A stretch of DNA of 30,194 nt from Symbiodinium natans (taxonomy: Eukaryota; Sar; Dinophyceae; Suessiales; Symbiodiniaceae). Within the stretch, counting starts at the first letter, position 1. Every line of letters starts with the position of its first letter. The notes beneath the pieces were generated by a model, which was given only the letters and a program-made list of their open reading frames with translations, was not told the origin of the DNA and did no database searches. Positions 1 to 11,443 of the stretch are shown here, in pieces. The position numbers and the translations under genes were made by a program. The stretch lies in the NCBI GenBank assembly GCA_905221605.1, contig CAJNDS010001176.1, positions 1 through 30,194 of the forward strand, given 5' to 3'.

Positions 1-556
1 CGCCAATGCCCTGCAGCAGGAACGGCTGTTTGCTTTTTTGACAGGGATATGTAAGACAGCACTCAGGGTGTTGTGGGCACTTGGACACTGTGGTATGTTA
101 TGCGGTGGTTTTCAATATTTCAGTACATAGCTTCTGAAATGAAAAGCTTGCCGAACGCCTGCAGGAGGCAGCTCTGACATGCCCTGCAACAAAGGAACCA
201 TTGATTCAGCCCGTTTGGTGTGGCTTGGAGGTTACGTAGAAAGCGACAGATGACTACACGCTTTGAAGTGAGACGGGTACCGCTTTGCATCAAAAGCCTG
301 GCTTGTTCTGCGGCAGAACCTGAGGCATTGCATGGCACGCGCATTGTAAGCTACTTTTCGTCATGCTTCTTCCTGTCTAGGCAGTTCTGTTGACGACTGC
401 GTTGATGATATGCGGCCAGGAGATGAGCTACGCCGGCAAAGGCCCACGAATGCTCTTAGCATGTTCCGTTCTTGCACTCTCCATCCTTCAGGCTGCTTAG
501 GGTGTCTGTTCCGGTTTTTGGACTTGGGATATGGAGCTTCGGGTTCACAGTGATAC
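1..556. other. Unique left flank, no gene recognised
   Basis: This stretch is not part of the satellite that follows. Open frames here are short (under 80 codons) and resemble no family I know. The satellite starts abruptly at about 557, directly after unique sequence that ends in 'cacagtgatac'. Confidence 0.6.
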
Positions 557-557
557 G

Positions 558-786
558 GTGGATGGACGAAATCTTGCACCGCCTGTACATTCGTACTTCA
601 AACGATTGAGGCATCAAGCCCCGCACCCCCTGCTTAACATTGGCGGTTAGGACTACTTGAGCGGTGCAAGATTTCGACCATTGGAACAAATCTGGCCGTT
701 AGCTTTTCACAGCCAATGTTAAAAAGGGGGCACGGGGAACACAAAAAGACGTGTCTGAAAAGCGGTGCAAGATTTTGTCCATCCAC
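558..786 (+). repeat. FB-A fold-back element, representative copy
   Basis: This 229-bp element begins with gtggatggacgaaatcttgc and ends with its near-exact reverse complement (gcggtgcaagattttgtcca plus tccac), giving terminal inverted repeats of about 25 bp. Inside is a second inverted pair (ccccctgcttaacattggc against gccaatgttaaaaaggggg) and a third copy of the gcggtgcaagattt motif. Other copies lie at 1445-1678, 2357-2586, 3255-3483, 4153-4381, 5039-5267, 5930-6158 (reversed), 6819-7047 (reversed), 7710-7938 and 8612-8840. Eight of the ten are exactly 229 bp. The layout is that of a non-autonomous, MITE-like fold-back element. No transposase is encoded, so the family is unknown. Confidence 0.8.
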
Positions 787-948
787 AGTCCCTAGATGCA
801 AAAACACTTCTGTTCTTCAGTTCCTTTCGGCGAGTGTTGCCGGGTATGTTCTACGAGCGTGAGTGACTAGCCTTCTGAGTCGCTTTTCTGGCTTCAACGA
901 CAGTAACTTTGCTGGAATGCCGTTTTGCACTCCCAAGGTGCTTCAAAT

Positions 949-1207
949 GCGTGCAAAATAACAGTCAACACTCAGTCAACACTCAGTCAACACTACAGTC
1001 AACACTACAGTCAACACTACCAAAACCCTGGGAAAACCAGCAGATTCCACAATTCACTCGTTTTAAAGGAAAATAATAGTTGTTTTAGCTTCTTAACTTC
1101 CAGAACAGCAAAATGCTGGATTTTCCAGCATTTTGGCAGCGTTGACTGTAGCGTTGACTGTAGTGTTGACTGAGTGTTGACTGAGTGTTGACTGTCATTT
1201 TGCATGC
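949..1207 (+). repeat. FB-B fold-back element with minisatellite arms, representative copy
   Basis: The left arm contains five tandem CAGTCAACACT or CAGTCAACACTA monomers after gcgtgcaaaat. The right arm carries five reversed monomers (GTTGACTG core) and ends in attttgcatgc, the counterpart of the left edge. The arms are about 70 bp and could pair into a long hairpin around a loop of about 115 bp. Arm copy number varies between units: five or six on the left, five or six on the right, and not always equal. Equivalent elements start near 1841, 2736, 3641, 4539, 5430, 8101 and 9003, and reversed copies occupy about 6390-6655 and 7280-7545. Confidence 0.85.
1110..1134 (+). repeat. Short stem-loop in FB-B loop (type 1)
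   Basis: AAAATGCTGGA, a TTT loop, then TCCAGCATTTT form an 11-bp perfect stem. It recurs in most units (for example around 2009, 4700, 5592 and 8276). A related stem-loop lies about 155 bp downstream in each unit. Confidence 0.7.
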
Positions 1208-1264
1208 ATTTGTTGCTTTTATAGGACATACAGCTTTTTCTAGCTTCTTCATGTCCAGAACAGC

Positions 1265-1289
1265 AAAACGCTCGATTCTCCAGCGTTTT
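1265..1289 (+). repeat. Short stem-loop downstream of FB-B (type 2)
   Basis: AAAACGCT and AGCGTTTT flank a short loop, in the same local context as the type 1 hairpin (preceded by gtccagaacagc, followed by ggcag). Relative to type 1, the T-A pair near the base of the stem is replaced by C-G on both sides, so pairing is kept. Confidence 0.65.
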
Positions 1290-4200
1290 GGCAGTACTGA
1301 CTTGACCGTAGCGTTGAGTGTAGATGGAATGAGTTGCTGCGTCGTGTGTCCCGAGCCCCGTCCAGGCACGGAGAGATGGGGACGCACTATCAGCTTACAG
1401 TTTATGCAGGGTGCCGAAAGATGCAAAAACACTTGCTGCTCTCGGTGGATGGACGAAAATCTTGCACCGCATGGTTTACATTCGTACTTTCAAAACGATT
1501 GAGGCATCAAGCCCGCACCCCCCTGCTGAACATTGGCGGTTAGGACTACTGAGCGGTGCAAGATTTAGACCATTGGAAACAAATTGGCCGTTAGCTTTTT
1601 CAAGCCAATGTTAAAAGGGGGAACGGGGAACACAAAAAGACCGTGTCTGAAAAGCGTGGCAAGATTTTGTCCATCCACCGTCCCTAGATGCAAAAACACT
1701 TCTGCTCTTCAGTCCCTTTCGGCGAGTGTTGCCGGGTATGTTCTACGAGCGTGAGTGACTAGCCTTCTGAGTCGCTTTTCTGGCTTCAACGACAGTAACT
1801 TTGCTGGGATGCCGTTTTGCACTCCCAAGGTGCTTCAAATGCGTGCAAAATAACAGTCAACACTCAGTCAACACTCAGTCAACACTACAGTCAACACTAC
1901 AGTCAACACTACCAAAACCCTGGGAAAACCAGCAGATTCCACAATTCACTCGTTTCAAAGGAAATAATAGTTTTTTTAGCTTCTTAATGTCCAGAACAGC
2001 AAAATGCTGGATTTTCCAGCATTTTGGCAGCGTTGACTGTAGTGTTGACTGTAGTGTTGACTGAGTGTTGACTGAGTGTTGACTGAGTGTTGACTGTCAT
2101 CTTGCATGCGTTTGTTGCATTTATAGGACATACAGCTTTTTCTAGCTTCTCCATGTCCAGAACAGCAAAATGCTAGATTTTCCAGCATTTTGGCAGTACT
2201 GACTTGACTGTAGCGTTGAGTGTAGATGGAATGAATTGCTATGTCGTGTGTCCCGAGTACGTCCAGGCACCATAGAAGAGGATGGGTACGCACTATCAGC
2301 TTCCAGGTCCAGCTTCTGTAGGTGAGCGAAAGATGCAAAAGCACTTCTGCTCTTCGGTGGATGGACGAAATCTTGCACCGCCTGTGCGTTCGTACTTCAA
2401 ACGATTGAGGCATCAAGCCCCGCGCCCCCTGCTTAACATTGGCGGTTAGGACTACTTGAGCGGTGCAAGATTTCGACCATTGGAACAAATCTGGAGTTAG
2501 TTTCCCAGCCAATGTTAAAAAGGGGGACGGGGGAACACAAAAAAGCACGGGTTCTGAAAAGCGGTTGCCAAGATTTGTCCAGCCACCAGTCCCTAGATGC
2601 AAAAACACTTCTGCTCTTCAGTCCCTTTCGGCGAGTGTTGCCGGGTATGTTCTACGAGCGTGAGTGACTAGCCATGGCTTCTGAGTCGTTTAACTTTGCT
2701 GGGATGCCGTTTTGCATTCCCAAGGTGCTTCAAATACGTGCAAAATAACAGTCAACACTCAGTCAACACTCAGTCAACACTCAGTCAACACTACAGTCAA
2801 CACTACAGTCAACACTACGAAAACCCTGGGAAAACCAGCAGATTCCACAATTCACTCGTTTTAAAGGAAAATACAAGTTTTTTTAGCTTCTTAATGTCCA
2901 GAACAGCAAAATGCTGGTTTTTCCAGCATTTTCGCAGTGTTGACTGTAGTGTTGACTGTAGTGTTGACTGAGTGTTGACTGAGTGTTGACTGTCATTTTG
3001 CATGCATGTCTTGCTTATCTCCTATAAAACACAGTTTTTTCTAGCTTCTTAATGTCCAGAACAGCATAAACGCTCGATTCTCCAGCGTTTGGCAGTACTG
3101 GGACTTGGACGTAGCGTTTGAGTGTAGGATGGAATGAGTTGCTGCGTCGTCGTGTCCCGAGCACGTCCAGGCACCGTAGAAGGGATGGGAGTAGCACTAT
3201 CAGCCTCCAGTTTCTTGCAGGTGTGCGAAGATGCAAAAAACACGTCTGCTCTTCGTGGATGGACGAAATCTTGCACCGCCTGTACATTCGTACTTCAAAC
3301 GATTGAGGCATCAAGCCCCGCACCCCCTGCTTAACATTGGCGGCTAGGACTACTTGAGCGGTGCAAGATTTCGACCATTGGAACAAATCCGGCCGCTAGC
3401 TTTTCACAGCCAATGTTAAAATGGGGGCACGGGGAACACAAAAGGACGTGTCTGAAAAGCGGTGCAAGATTTTGTCCATCCACAGCCCCTAGATGCAAAA
3501 ACACTTCTGCTCTTCAGTCCCTTTCGGCGAGTGTTGCCGGGTATGTTCTACGAGCGTGAGTGACTACTGAGTCGTTTTTCTGGCTTCAACGACAGTAACT
3601 TTGCTGGGATGCCGTTTTGCACTCCCAAGGTGCTTCAAATGCGTGCAAAATAACAGTCAACACTCAGTCAACACTCAGTCAACACTACAGTCAACACTAC
3701 AGTCAACACTACAGTCAACACTACAAAAACCCTGGGAAAACCAGCAGATTCCACAATTCACTCGTTTCAAAGGAAAATAATAGTTTTTTAGCTTCTTAAT
3801 GTCCAGAACAGCAAAAATGCTGGATTTTCCAGCACTTTGGCAGCGTTGACTGTAGTGTTGACTGTAGTGTTGACTGAGTGTTGACTGAGCGTTGACTGTC
3901 ATTTTGCATGCATTTGTTGCTTTTATAGGACATACAGCTTTTTCTAGCTTCTTCATGTCCAGAACAGCAAAATGCTAGATTTTCCATCATTTTGGCAGTA
4001 CTGACTTGACTGTAGCGTTGAGTGTAGATGGAATGAGTTGCTGCGTCGTGTGTCCCGAGTACGTCCAGGCACCGTAGAAGAGGATGGGTACGCGCTATCA
4101 GCTTCCAGTCTCTGCAGGTGTGCGAAAGATGCAAAAACACTTCTGCTCTTCGGTGGATGGACGAAATCTTGCACCGCCTGTACATTCGTACTTCAAACGA

Positions 4201-5929
4201 TTGAGGCATCAAGCCCCGCACCCCCTGCTTAACATTGGCGGCTAGGACTACTTGAGCGGTGCAAGATTTCGACCATTGGAACAAATCCGGCCGCTAGCTT
4301 TTCACAGCCAATGTTAAAATGGGGGCACGGGGAACACAAAAGGACGTGTCTGAAAAGCGGTGCAAGATTTTGTCCATCCACAGCCCCTAGATGCAAAAAC
4401 ACTTCTGCTCTTCAGTCCCTTTCGGCGAGTGTTGCCGGGTATGTTCTACGAGCGTGAGTGACTACTGAGTCGTTTTTCTGGCTTCAACGACAGTAACTTT
4501 GCTGGGATGCCGTTTTGCACTCCCAAGGTGCTTCAAATGCGTGCAAAATAACAGTCAACACTCAGTCAACACTCAGTCAACACTACAGTCAACACTACAG
4601 TCAACACTACCAAAACCCTGGGAAAACCAGCAGATTCCACAATTCACTCGTTTCAAAGGAAAATAATAGTTTTTTTAGCTTCTTAATGTCCAGAACAGCA
4701 AAATGCTGGATTTTCCAGCATTTTGGCAGCGTTGACTGTAGTGTTGACTGTAGTGTTGACTGAGTGTTGACTGAGTGTTGACTGTCATTTTGCATGCATT
4801 TGTTGCTTTTATAGGACATACAGCTTTTTCTAGCTTCTTCATGTCCAGAACAGCAAAACGCTAGATTCTCCAGCGTTTTGGCAGTACTGACTTGACTGTA
4901 GCGTTGAGTGTAGATGGAATGAGTTGCTGCGTCGTGTGTCCCGAGCACGTCCAGGCACCGTAGAAGAGGATGGGGACGCACTATCAGCTTCCAGTTTCTG
5001 CAGGTGTGCGAAAGATGCAAAAACACTTCTGCTCTTCGGTGGATGGACGAAATCTTGCACCGCCTGTACATTCGTACTTCAAACGATTGAGGCATCAAGC
5101 CCCGCACCCCCTGCTTAACATTGGCGGTTAGGACTACTTGAGCGGTGCAAGATTTCGACCATTGGAACAAATCTGGCCGTTAGCTTTTCACAGCCAATGT
5201 TAAAAAGGGGGCACGGGGAACACAAAAAGACGTGTCTGAAAAGCGGTGCAAGATTTTGTCCATCCACAGTCCCTAGATGCAAAAACACTTCTGTTCTTCA
5301 GTTCCTTTCGGCGAGTGTTGCCGGGTATGTTCTACGAGCGTGAGTGACTAGCCTTCTGAGTCGCTTTTCTGGCTTCAACGACAGTAACTTTGCTGGAATG
5401 CCGTTTTGCACTCCCAAGGTGCTTCAAATGCGTGCAAAATAACAGTCAACACTCAGTCAACACTCAGTCAACACTACAGTCAACACTACAGTCAACACTA
5501 CCAAAACCCTGGGAAAACCAGCAGATTCCACAATTCACTCGTTTTAAAGGAAAATAATAGTTGTTTTAGCTTCTTAACTTCCAGAACAGCAAAATGCTGG
5601 ATTTTCCAGCATTTTGGCAGCGTTGACTGTAGCGTTGACTGTAGTGTTGACTGAGTGTTGACTGAGTGTTGACTGTCATTTTGCATGCATTTGTTGCTTT
5701 TATAGGACATACAGCTTTTTCTAGCTTCTTCATGTCCAGAACAGCAAAACGCTCGATTCTCCAGCGTTTTGGCAGTACTGACTTGACCGTAGCGTTGAGT
5801 GTAGATGGAATGAGTTGCTGCGTCGTGTGTCCCGAGCACGTCCAGGCACCGTAGAAGAGGATGGGGACGCACTATCAGCTTCCAGTTTCTGCAGGTGTGC
5901 GAAAGATGCAAAAACACTTCTGCTCTTCG

Positions 5930-6158
5930 GTGGATGGACAAAATCTTGCACCGCTTTTCAGACACGTCTTTTTGTGTTCCCCGTGCCCCCTTTTTAACAT
6001 TGGCTGTGAAAAGCTAACGGCCAGATTTGTTCCAATGGTCGAAATCTTGCACCGCTCAAGTAGTCCTAACCGCCAATGTTAAGCAGGGGGTGCGGGGCTT
6101 GATGCCTCAATCGTTTGAAGTACGAATGTACAGGCGGTGCAAGATTTCGTCCATCCAC
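5930..6158 (-). repeat. FB-A copy at left orientation switch of the array
   Basis: Left of this copy the array reads in plus orientation (cttctgctcttcgg). Right of it the same flank appears as its reverse complement (ccgaagagcagaag). The element is therefore the spacer of a large head-to-head inverted repeat whose arms extend about 1.5 kb on each side. Confidence 0.85.
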
Positions 6159-7709
6159 CGAAGAGCAGAAGTGTTTTTGCATCTTTCGCACACCTGCAGA
6201 AACTGGAAGCTGATAGTGCGTCCCCATCCTCTTCTACGGTGCCTGGACGTGCTCGGGACACACGACGCAGCAACTCATTCCATCTACACTCAACGCTACG
6301 GTCAAGTCAGTACTGCCAAAACGCTGGAGAATCGAGCGTTTTGCTGTTCTGGACATGAAGAAGCTAGAAAAAGCTGTATGTCCTATAAAAGCAACAAATG
6401 CATGCAAAATGACAGTCAACACTCAGTCAACACTCAGTCAACACTACAGTCAACGCTACAGTCAACGCTGCCAAAATGCTGGAAAATCCAGCATTTTGCT
6501 GTTCTGGACATTAAGAAGCTAAAAAACTATTATTTTCCTTTGAAACGAGTGAATTGTGGAATCTGCTGGTTTTCCCAGGGTTTTGGTAGTGTTGACTGTA
6601 GTGTTGACTGTAGTGTTGACTGAGTGTTGACTGAGTGTTGACTGTTATTTTGCACGCATTTGAAGCACCTTGGGAGTGCAAAACGGCATCCAGCAAAGTT
6701 ACTGTCGTTGAAGCCAGAAAAGCGACTCAGAAGGCTAGTCACTCACGCTCGTAGAACATACCCGGCAACACTCGCCGAAAGGAACTGAAGAACAGAAGTG
6801 TTTTTGCATCTAGGGACTGTGGATGGACAAAATCTTGCACCGCTTTTCAGACACGTCTTTTTGTGTTCCCCGTGCCCCCTTTTTAACATTGGCTGTGAAA
6901 AGCTAACGGCCAGATTTGTTCCAATGGTCGAAATCTTGCACCGCTCAAGTAGTCCTAACCGCCAATGTTAAGCAGGGGGTGCGGGGCTTGATGCCTCAAT
7001 CGTTTGAAGTACGAATGTACAGGCGGTGCAAGATTTCGTCCATCCACCGAAGAGCAGAAGTGTTTTTGCATCTTTCGCACACCTGCAGAAACTGGAAGCT
7101 GATAGTGCGTCCCCATCCTCTTCTACGGTGCCTGGACGTGCTCGGGACACACGACGCAGCAACTCATTCCATCTACACTCAACGCTACGGTCAAGTCAGT
7201 ACTGCCAAAACGCTGGAGAATCGAGCGTTTTGCTGTTCTGGACATGAAGAAGCTAGAAAAAGCTGTATGTCCTATAAAAGCAACAAATGCATGCAAAATG
7301 ACAGTCAACACTCAGTCAACACTCAGTCAACACTACAGTCAACGCTACAGTCAACGCTGCCAAAATGCTGGAAAATCCAGCATTTTGCTGTTCTGGAAGT
7401 TAAGAAGCTAAAACAACTATTATTTTCCTTTAAAACGAGTGAATTGTGGAATCTGCTGGTTTTCCCAGGGTTTTGGTAGTGTTGACTGTAGTGTTGACTG
7501 TAGTGTTGACTGAGTGTTGACTGAGTGTTGACTGTTATTTTGCACGCATTTGAAGCACCTTGGGAGTGCAAAACGGCATTCCAGCAAAGTTACTGTCGTT
7601 GAAGCCAGAAAAGCGACTCAGAAGGCTAGTCACTCACGCTCGTAGAACATACCCGGCAACACTCGCCGAAAGGAACTGAAGAACAGAAGTGTTTTTGCAT
7701 CTAGGGACG
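6159..7709 (-). repeat. Inverted part of the satellite array
   Basis: The satellite is read on the minus strand here: two host segments (6159-6818 and 7048-7709) around one reversed FB-A (6819-7047). Sequence is nearly identical to neighbouring plus-strand units, which suggests a recent rearrangement. Confidence 0.88.
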
Positions 7710-7938
7710 GTGGATGGACGAAATCTTGCACCGCCTGTACATTCGTACTTCAAACGATTGAGGCATCAAGCCCCGCACCCCCTGCTTAACATTGGCGGTT
7801 AGGACTACTTGAGCGGTGCAAGATTTCGACCATTGGAACAAATCTGGCCGTTAGCTTTTCACAGCCAATGTTAAAAAGGGGGCACGGGGAACACAAAAAG
7901 ACGTGTCTGAAAAGCGGTGCAAGATTTTGTCCATCCAC
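7710..7938 (+). repeat. FB-A copy at right orientation switch of the array
   Basis: The left flank (ctgaagaacagaag... ctagggac) is the reverse complement of the normal right flank (gtccctag... cttctgttcttcag), and the right flank is the same sequence in plus orientation. This is the tail-to-tail counterpart of the junction at 5930. Confidence 0.85.
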
Positions 7939-9515
7939 AGTCCCTAGATGCAAAAACACTTCTGTTCTTCAGTTCCTTTCGGCGAGTGTTGCCGGGTATG
8001 TTCTACGAGCGTGAGTGACTAGCCTTCTGAGTCGCTTTTCTGGCTTCAACGACAGTAACTTTGCTGGAATGCCGTTTTGCACTCCCAAGGTGCTTCAAAT
8101 GCGTGCAAAATAACAGTCAACACTCAGTCAACACTCAGTCAACACTCAGTCAACACTACAGTCAACACTACAGTCAACACTACCAAAACCCTGGGAAAAC
8201 CAGCAGATTCCACAATTCACTCGTTTTAAAGGAAAATAATAGTTTTTTTAGCTTCTTAACTTCCAGAACAGCAAAATGCTGGATTTTCCAGCATTTTGGC
8301 AGCGTTGACTGTAGCGTTGACTGTAGTGTTGACTGAGTGTTGACTGAGTGTTGACTGTCATTTTGCATGCATTTGTTGCTTTTATAGGACATACAGCTTT
8401 TTCTAGCTTCTTCATGTCCAGAACAGCAAAACGCTCGATTCTCCAGCGTTTTGGCAGTACTGACTTGACCGTAGCGTTGAGTGTAGATGGAATGAGTTGC
8501 TGCGTCGTGTGTCCCGAGCACGTCCAGGCACCGTAGAAGAGGATGGGGACGCACTATCAGCTTCCAGTTTCTGCAGGTGTGCGAAAGATGCAAAAACACT
8601 TCTGCTCTTCGGTGGATGGACGAAATCTTGCACCGCCTGTACATTCGTACTTCAAACGATTGAGGCATCAAGCCCCGCACCCCCTGCTTAACATTGGCGG
8701 TTAGGACTACTTGAGCGGTGCAAGATTTCGACCATTGGAACAAATCTGGCCGTTAGCTTTTCACAGCCAATGTTAAAAAGGGGGCACGGGGAACACAAAA
8801 AGACGTGTCTGAAAAGCGGTGCAAGATTTTGTCCATCCACAGTCCCTAGATGCAAAAACACTTCTGTTCTTCAGTTCCTTTCGGCGAGTGTTGCCGGGTA
8901 TGTTCTACGAGCGTGAGTGACTAGCCTTCTGAGTCGCTTTTCTGGCTTCAACGACAGTAACTTTGCTGGAATGCCGTTTTGCACTCCCAAGGTGCTTCAA
9001 ATGCGTGCAAAATAACAGTCAACACTCAGTCAACACTCAGTCAACACTCAGTCAACACTACAGTCAACACTACAGTCAACACTACCAAAACCCTGGGAAA
9101 ACCAGCAGATTCCACAATTCACTCGTTTTAAAGGAAAATAATAGTTTTTTTAGCTTCTTAACTTCCAGAACAGCAAAATGCTGGATTTTCCAGCATTTTG
9201 GCAGCGTTGACTGTAGCGTTGACTGTAGTGTTGACTGAGTGTTGACTGAGTGTTGACTGTCATTTTGCATGCATTTGTTGCTTTTATAGGACATACAGCT
9301 TTTTCTAGCTTCTTCATGTCCAGAACAGCAAAACGCTCGATTCTCCAGCGTTTTGGCAGTACTGACTTGACCGTAGCGTTGAGTGTAGATGGAATGAGTT
9401 GCTGCGTCGTGTGTCCCGAGCACGTCCAGGCACCGTAGAAGAGGATGGGGACGCACTATCAGCTTCCAGTTTCTGCAGGTGTGCGAAAGATGCAAAAACA
9501 CTTCTGCTCTTCAGT

Positions 9516-11443
9516 ACCTAACGTGTCTGCATGACACTTGTATCTGACATCAATATATTTATGGTAGCCGGAACGGGACGCTTGGTCACTCAGAGAACTG
9601 AACATGCAACAAGCAAGGTCCATCAATCCTGACCTGCACCGATCATTCATGCATATTCATGTGAGCTCGATGCACGCATCACCCCAGGCTGGCTGGTAAA
9701 GGTGCCAGCAACCCTGGCTAGGTAATGGACAGATGAAGCCTAACCCACACATGCAGGGGACTTTTCTCTTTGTTGAAGGGAAGCGGCTTTCACGCTGGGT
9801 CGCCAGCAGCATAGATGATCAGTTCGGACGGCTGTCCAGACGTCGACCTGACGCACTCCCAAAGCTAGACCCTTTAAACTCAAAACCGCATACCCCAAGC
9901 CCTAACCTGAACCCCTAAACCTCAGCCATTTTGTAACTAGAGTCTGCTAGAGTCCTCCCATCGCAAGCGGTGTACCTGGAGCAAGCACTCTCTCTGCGAG
10001 CCTGGGGGTGACCCATGTGTGGTAAGCCCTGAACCCGAAGGCCTAAATACAGGGCTGCCCTATGGGAAGCTGGAAATGGATCCGGGATCAGCCCCTAGCT
10101 TGAGGTTTTAGGGTCTCGGGGTTTTCAGAGTTGAAAGTTTGGGGTTTAGGGTCTAGCGGAAGGTACGCCACTGGGATGCAACAGGGCTTGAAGCATACGA
10201 AGCTTCCAGCGACCCTCCTCAAGCCATCTCATCCCCAGAAACCCTAAATGTAAAGCCCTTTCCCTTCAAACCCTGTGACCCCTTTAAGCCTGAACCCTTA
10301 ACACCCGAACTTCTTGAAAAGCCTTGCCAGGCGGTGCCCAATCCCCAGCGAGCTGCGAGACTTTTGTTGCAGTGCCGACAACCGACTGCAGATTACTTCG
10401 GGCGGAGCCAAAAGGGTCTAGGGTTTAGTGTTTAGGGGCCACAATGCAAAGCAAAGCTTTCCCCCATTCAGATTGCTCAGCTCCTGTGCGAAGCGGCCCA
10501 GCAGGTTCGGCTTTCTCGAACGCAGTAGGGTTGCAGGGTTACAGGGTCTAGAAATAGGGTTTAGGGTTTAGGGTCAGGCTTGGGCAGGAGTGGAAATTCT
10601 GAGAGGCCTCTTTATGCCCAAACGTGTCAACAAGAAGGCCCCTAAGAGCCCCTAAGCACTTGCAGCCCTAAGCGAGGGTAGGGACGATTTCTTGCAGCGC
10701 GTTGGAGGAAAACCAGAATCTCCAGTCACGAGAGTCGACCTCCACATGGTTTCGCGCGGAAAATCTGAAAGAATCTAAAACCGAAAAACCCGAGTGAAGG
10801 TAGTGGAGTTCCCAAGTGGCTGTGCCCCCCCCCCCCACAGCAGGAAGGCAGTGAGTAGCTTGATTGAGTCGAAGGTATACGTCTTAGGGTTTAGGCCTGG
10901 TTTAGCTTTGAGGGCTCAGGGCTTTCGCTTGATTTTTCCGGCTCTTTGTAGCTTTCTTGAGAATCTGAGGGGCACTTGAATCTGCCCCTTCATGCAACAA
11001 CGTAGAGCCTGTAGTAAACCTTGAGGCCTAAATCCGAGAATCTGTTATCCCTGAGCCCCTGAAACCCCGATTCCTGCAATCATTCCAAGTGTCTTAGGGG
11101 ATTTAGGGTTGAAGGAAAAGGGGGGGGGGGGGCTGGAGGCTACTGGCTTTCCGGTTTCCAAGGTTTGGCGCTTAGCGTCAGAGTTTGTGGGGTTTTAGTG
11201 ACCACAAGCCCGCTGCACCTGTTCATGCAACTGATGTTTTCTGCAGCCGACTGGCACATTCCACAGTTGCAGGCAGCACCATGCAATGGTATCATGAGCC
11301 TGAGATCAAGAAAAGGATCACAACATACTAGGAGAACTGCCATCAGTCATAGGCAAAGGTAAAGGTTAAAAGAGTCAACCAGAGGACGTAGTCCCTCTTC
11401 TAGGCATAGCGGCAATCCGTCCGCAGGTCGTCTTTGAGAGGAG
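9516..11443. other. Gene-free DNA with telomere-like debris
   Basis: No gene is recognised. The stretch contains repeated degenerate pieces related to CCCTAAA/TTTAGGG in both orientations (about 9880-9925, 10100-10160, 10235-10320, 10405-10440, 10530-10580 and 11085-11115), a 12-C run at 10825-10836 and a 13-G run at 11120-11132. Short open frames here are low-complexity products of these tracts. Confidence 0.6.

Larger units (their letters stand above)
557..9515. repeat. Tandem satellite array, ten units of about 890-910 bp
   Basis: Ten copies of the same unit occur. The landmark gccgttttgc starts at about 919, 1811, 2706, 3611, 4509 and 5400 on the plus strand, appears reversed ending near 6687 and 7577, and returns in plus orientation at 8071 and 8973. 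Spacing is 889-905 bp. Each unit consists of the fold-back element FB-A (229 bp), a short linker, the fold-back element FB-B (about 260 bp) and a spacer of about 300 bp. Units from 4.5 kb onward are nearly identical, while units 2-4 carry many single-base differences and small indels. Short open frames recur in every unit on both strands, including one of up to 187-198 codons, but they begin and end in repeat arms and are broken in several units, so I treat the array as non-coding. A transcript with structural function cannot be excluded. Confidence 0.95.

Noticed and set aside
949-1020. CRISPR-like array (short regular repeats cagtcaacact)
   Set aside because: Monomers are directly adjacent with no unique spacers, and they are mirrored in the opposite arm. 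This is a minisatellite inside a fold-back element, in a eukaryotic context.
1137-1200. Cluster of TTGACT words resembling plant W-box (WRKY) sites
   Set aside because: The word is an automatic part of the minisatellite monomer and there is no gene next to it. No support for regulation.
4607-5170. 187-198-codon open frames repeated in the satellite units (several copies between 1976 and 9501)
   Set aside because: They run through FB-A and FB-B hairpin arms, exist on both strands, are truncated in several units by single-base changes, and contain no recognisable domain. Sequence identity between units explains their repetition.
9924-9945. Possible relic of the dinoflagellate spliced leader (agccattttg)
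   Set aside because: Only ten bases match the remembered leader and the rest differs. Not enough to claim a retroposed transcript.
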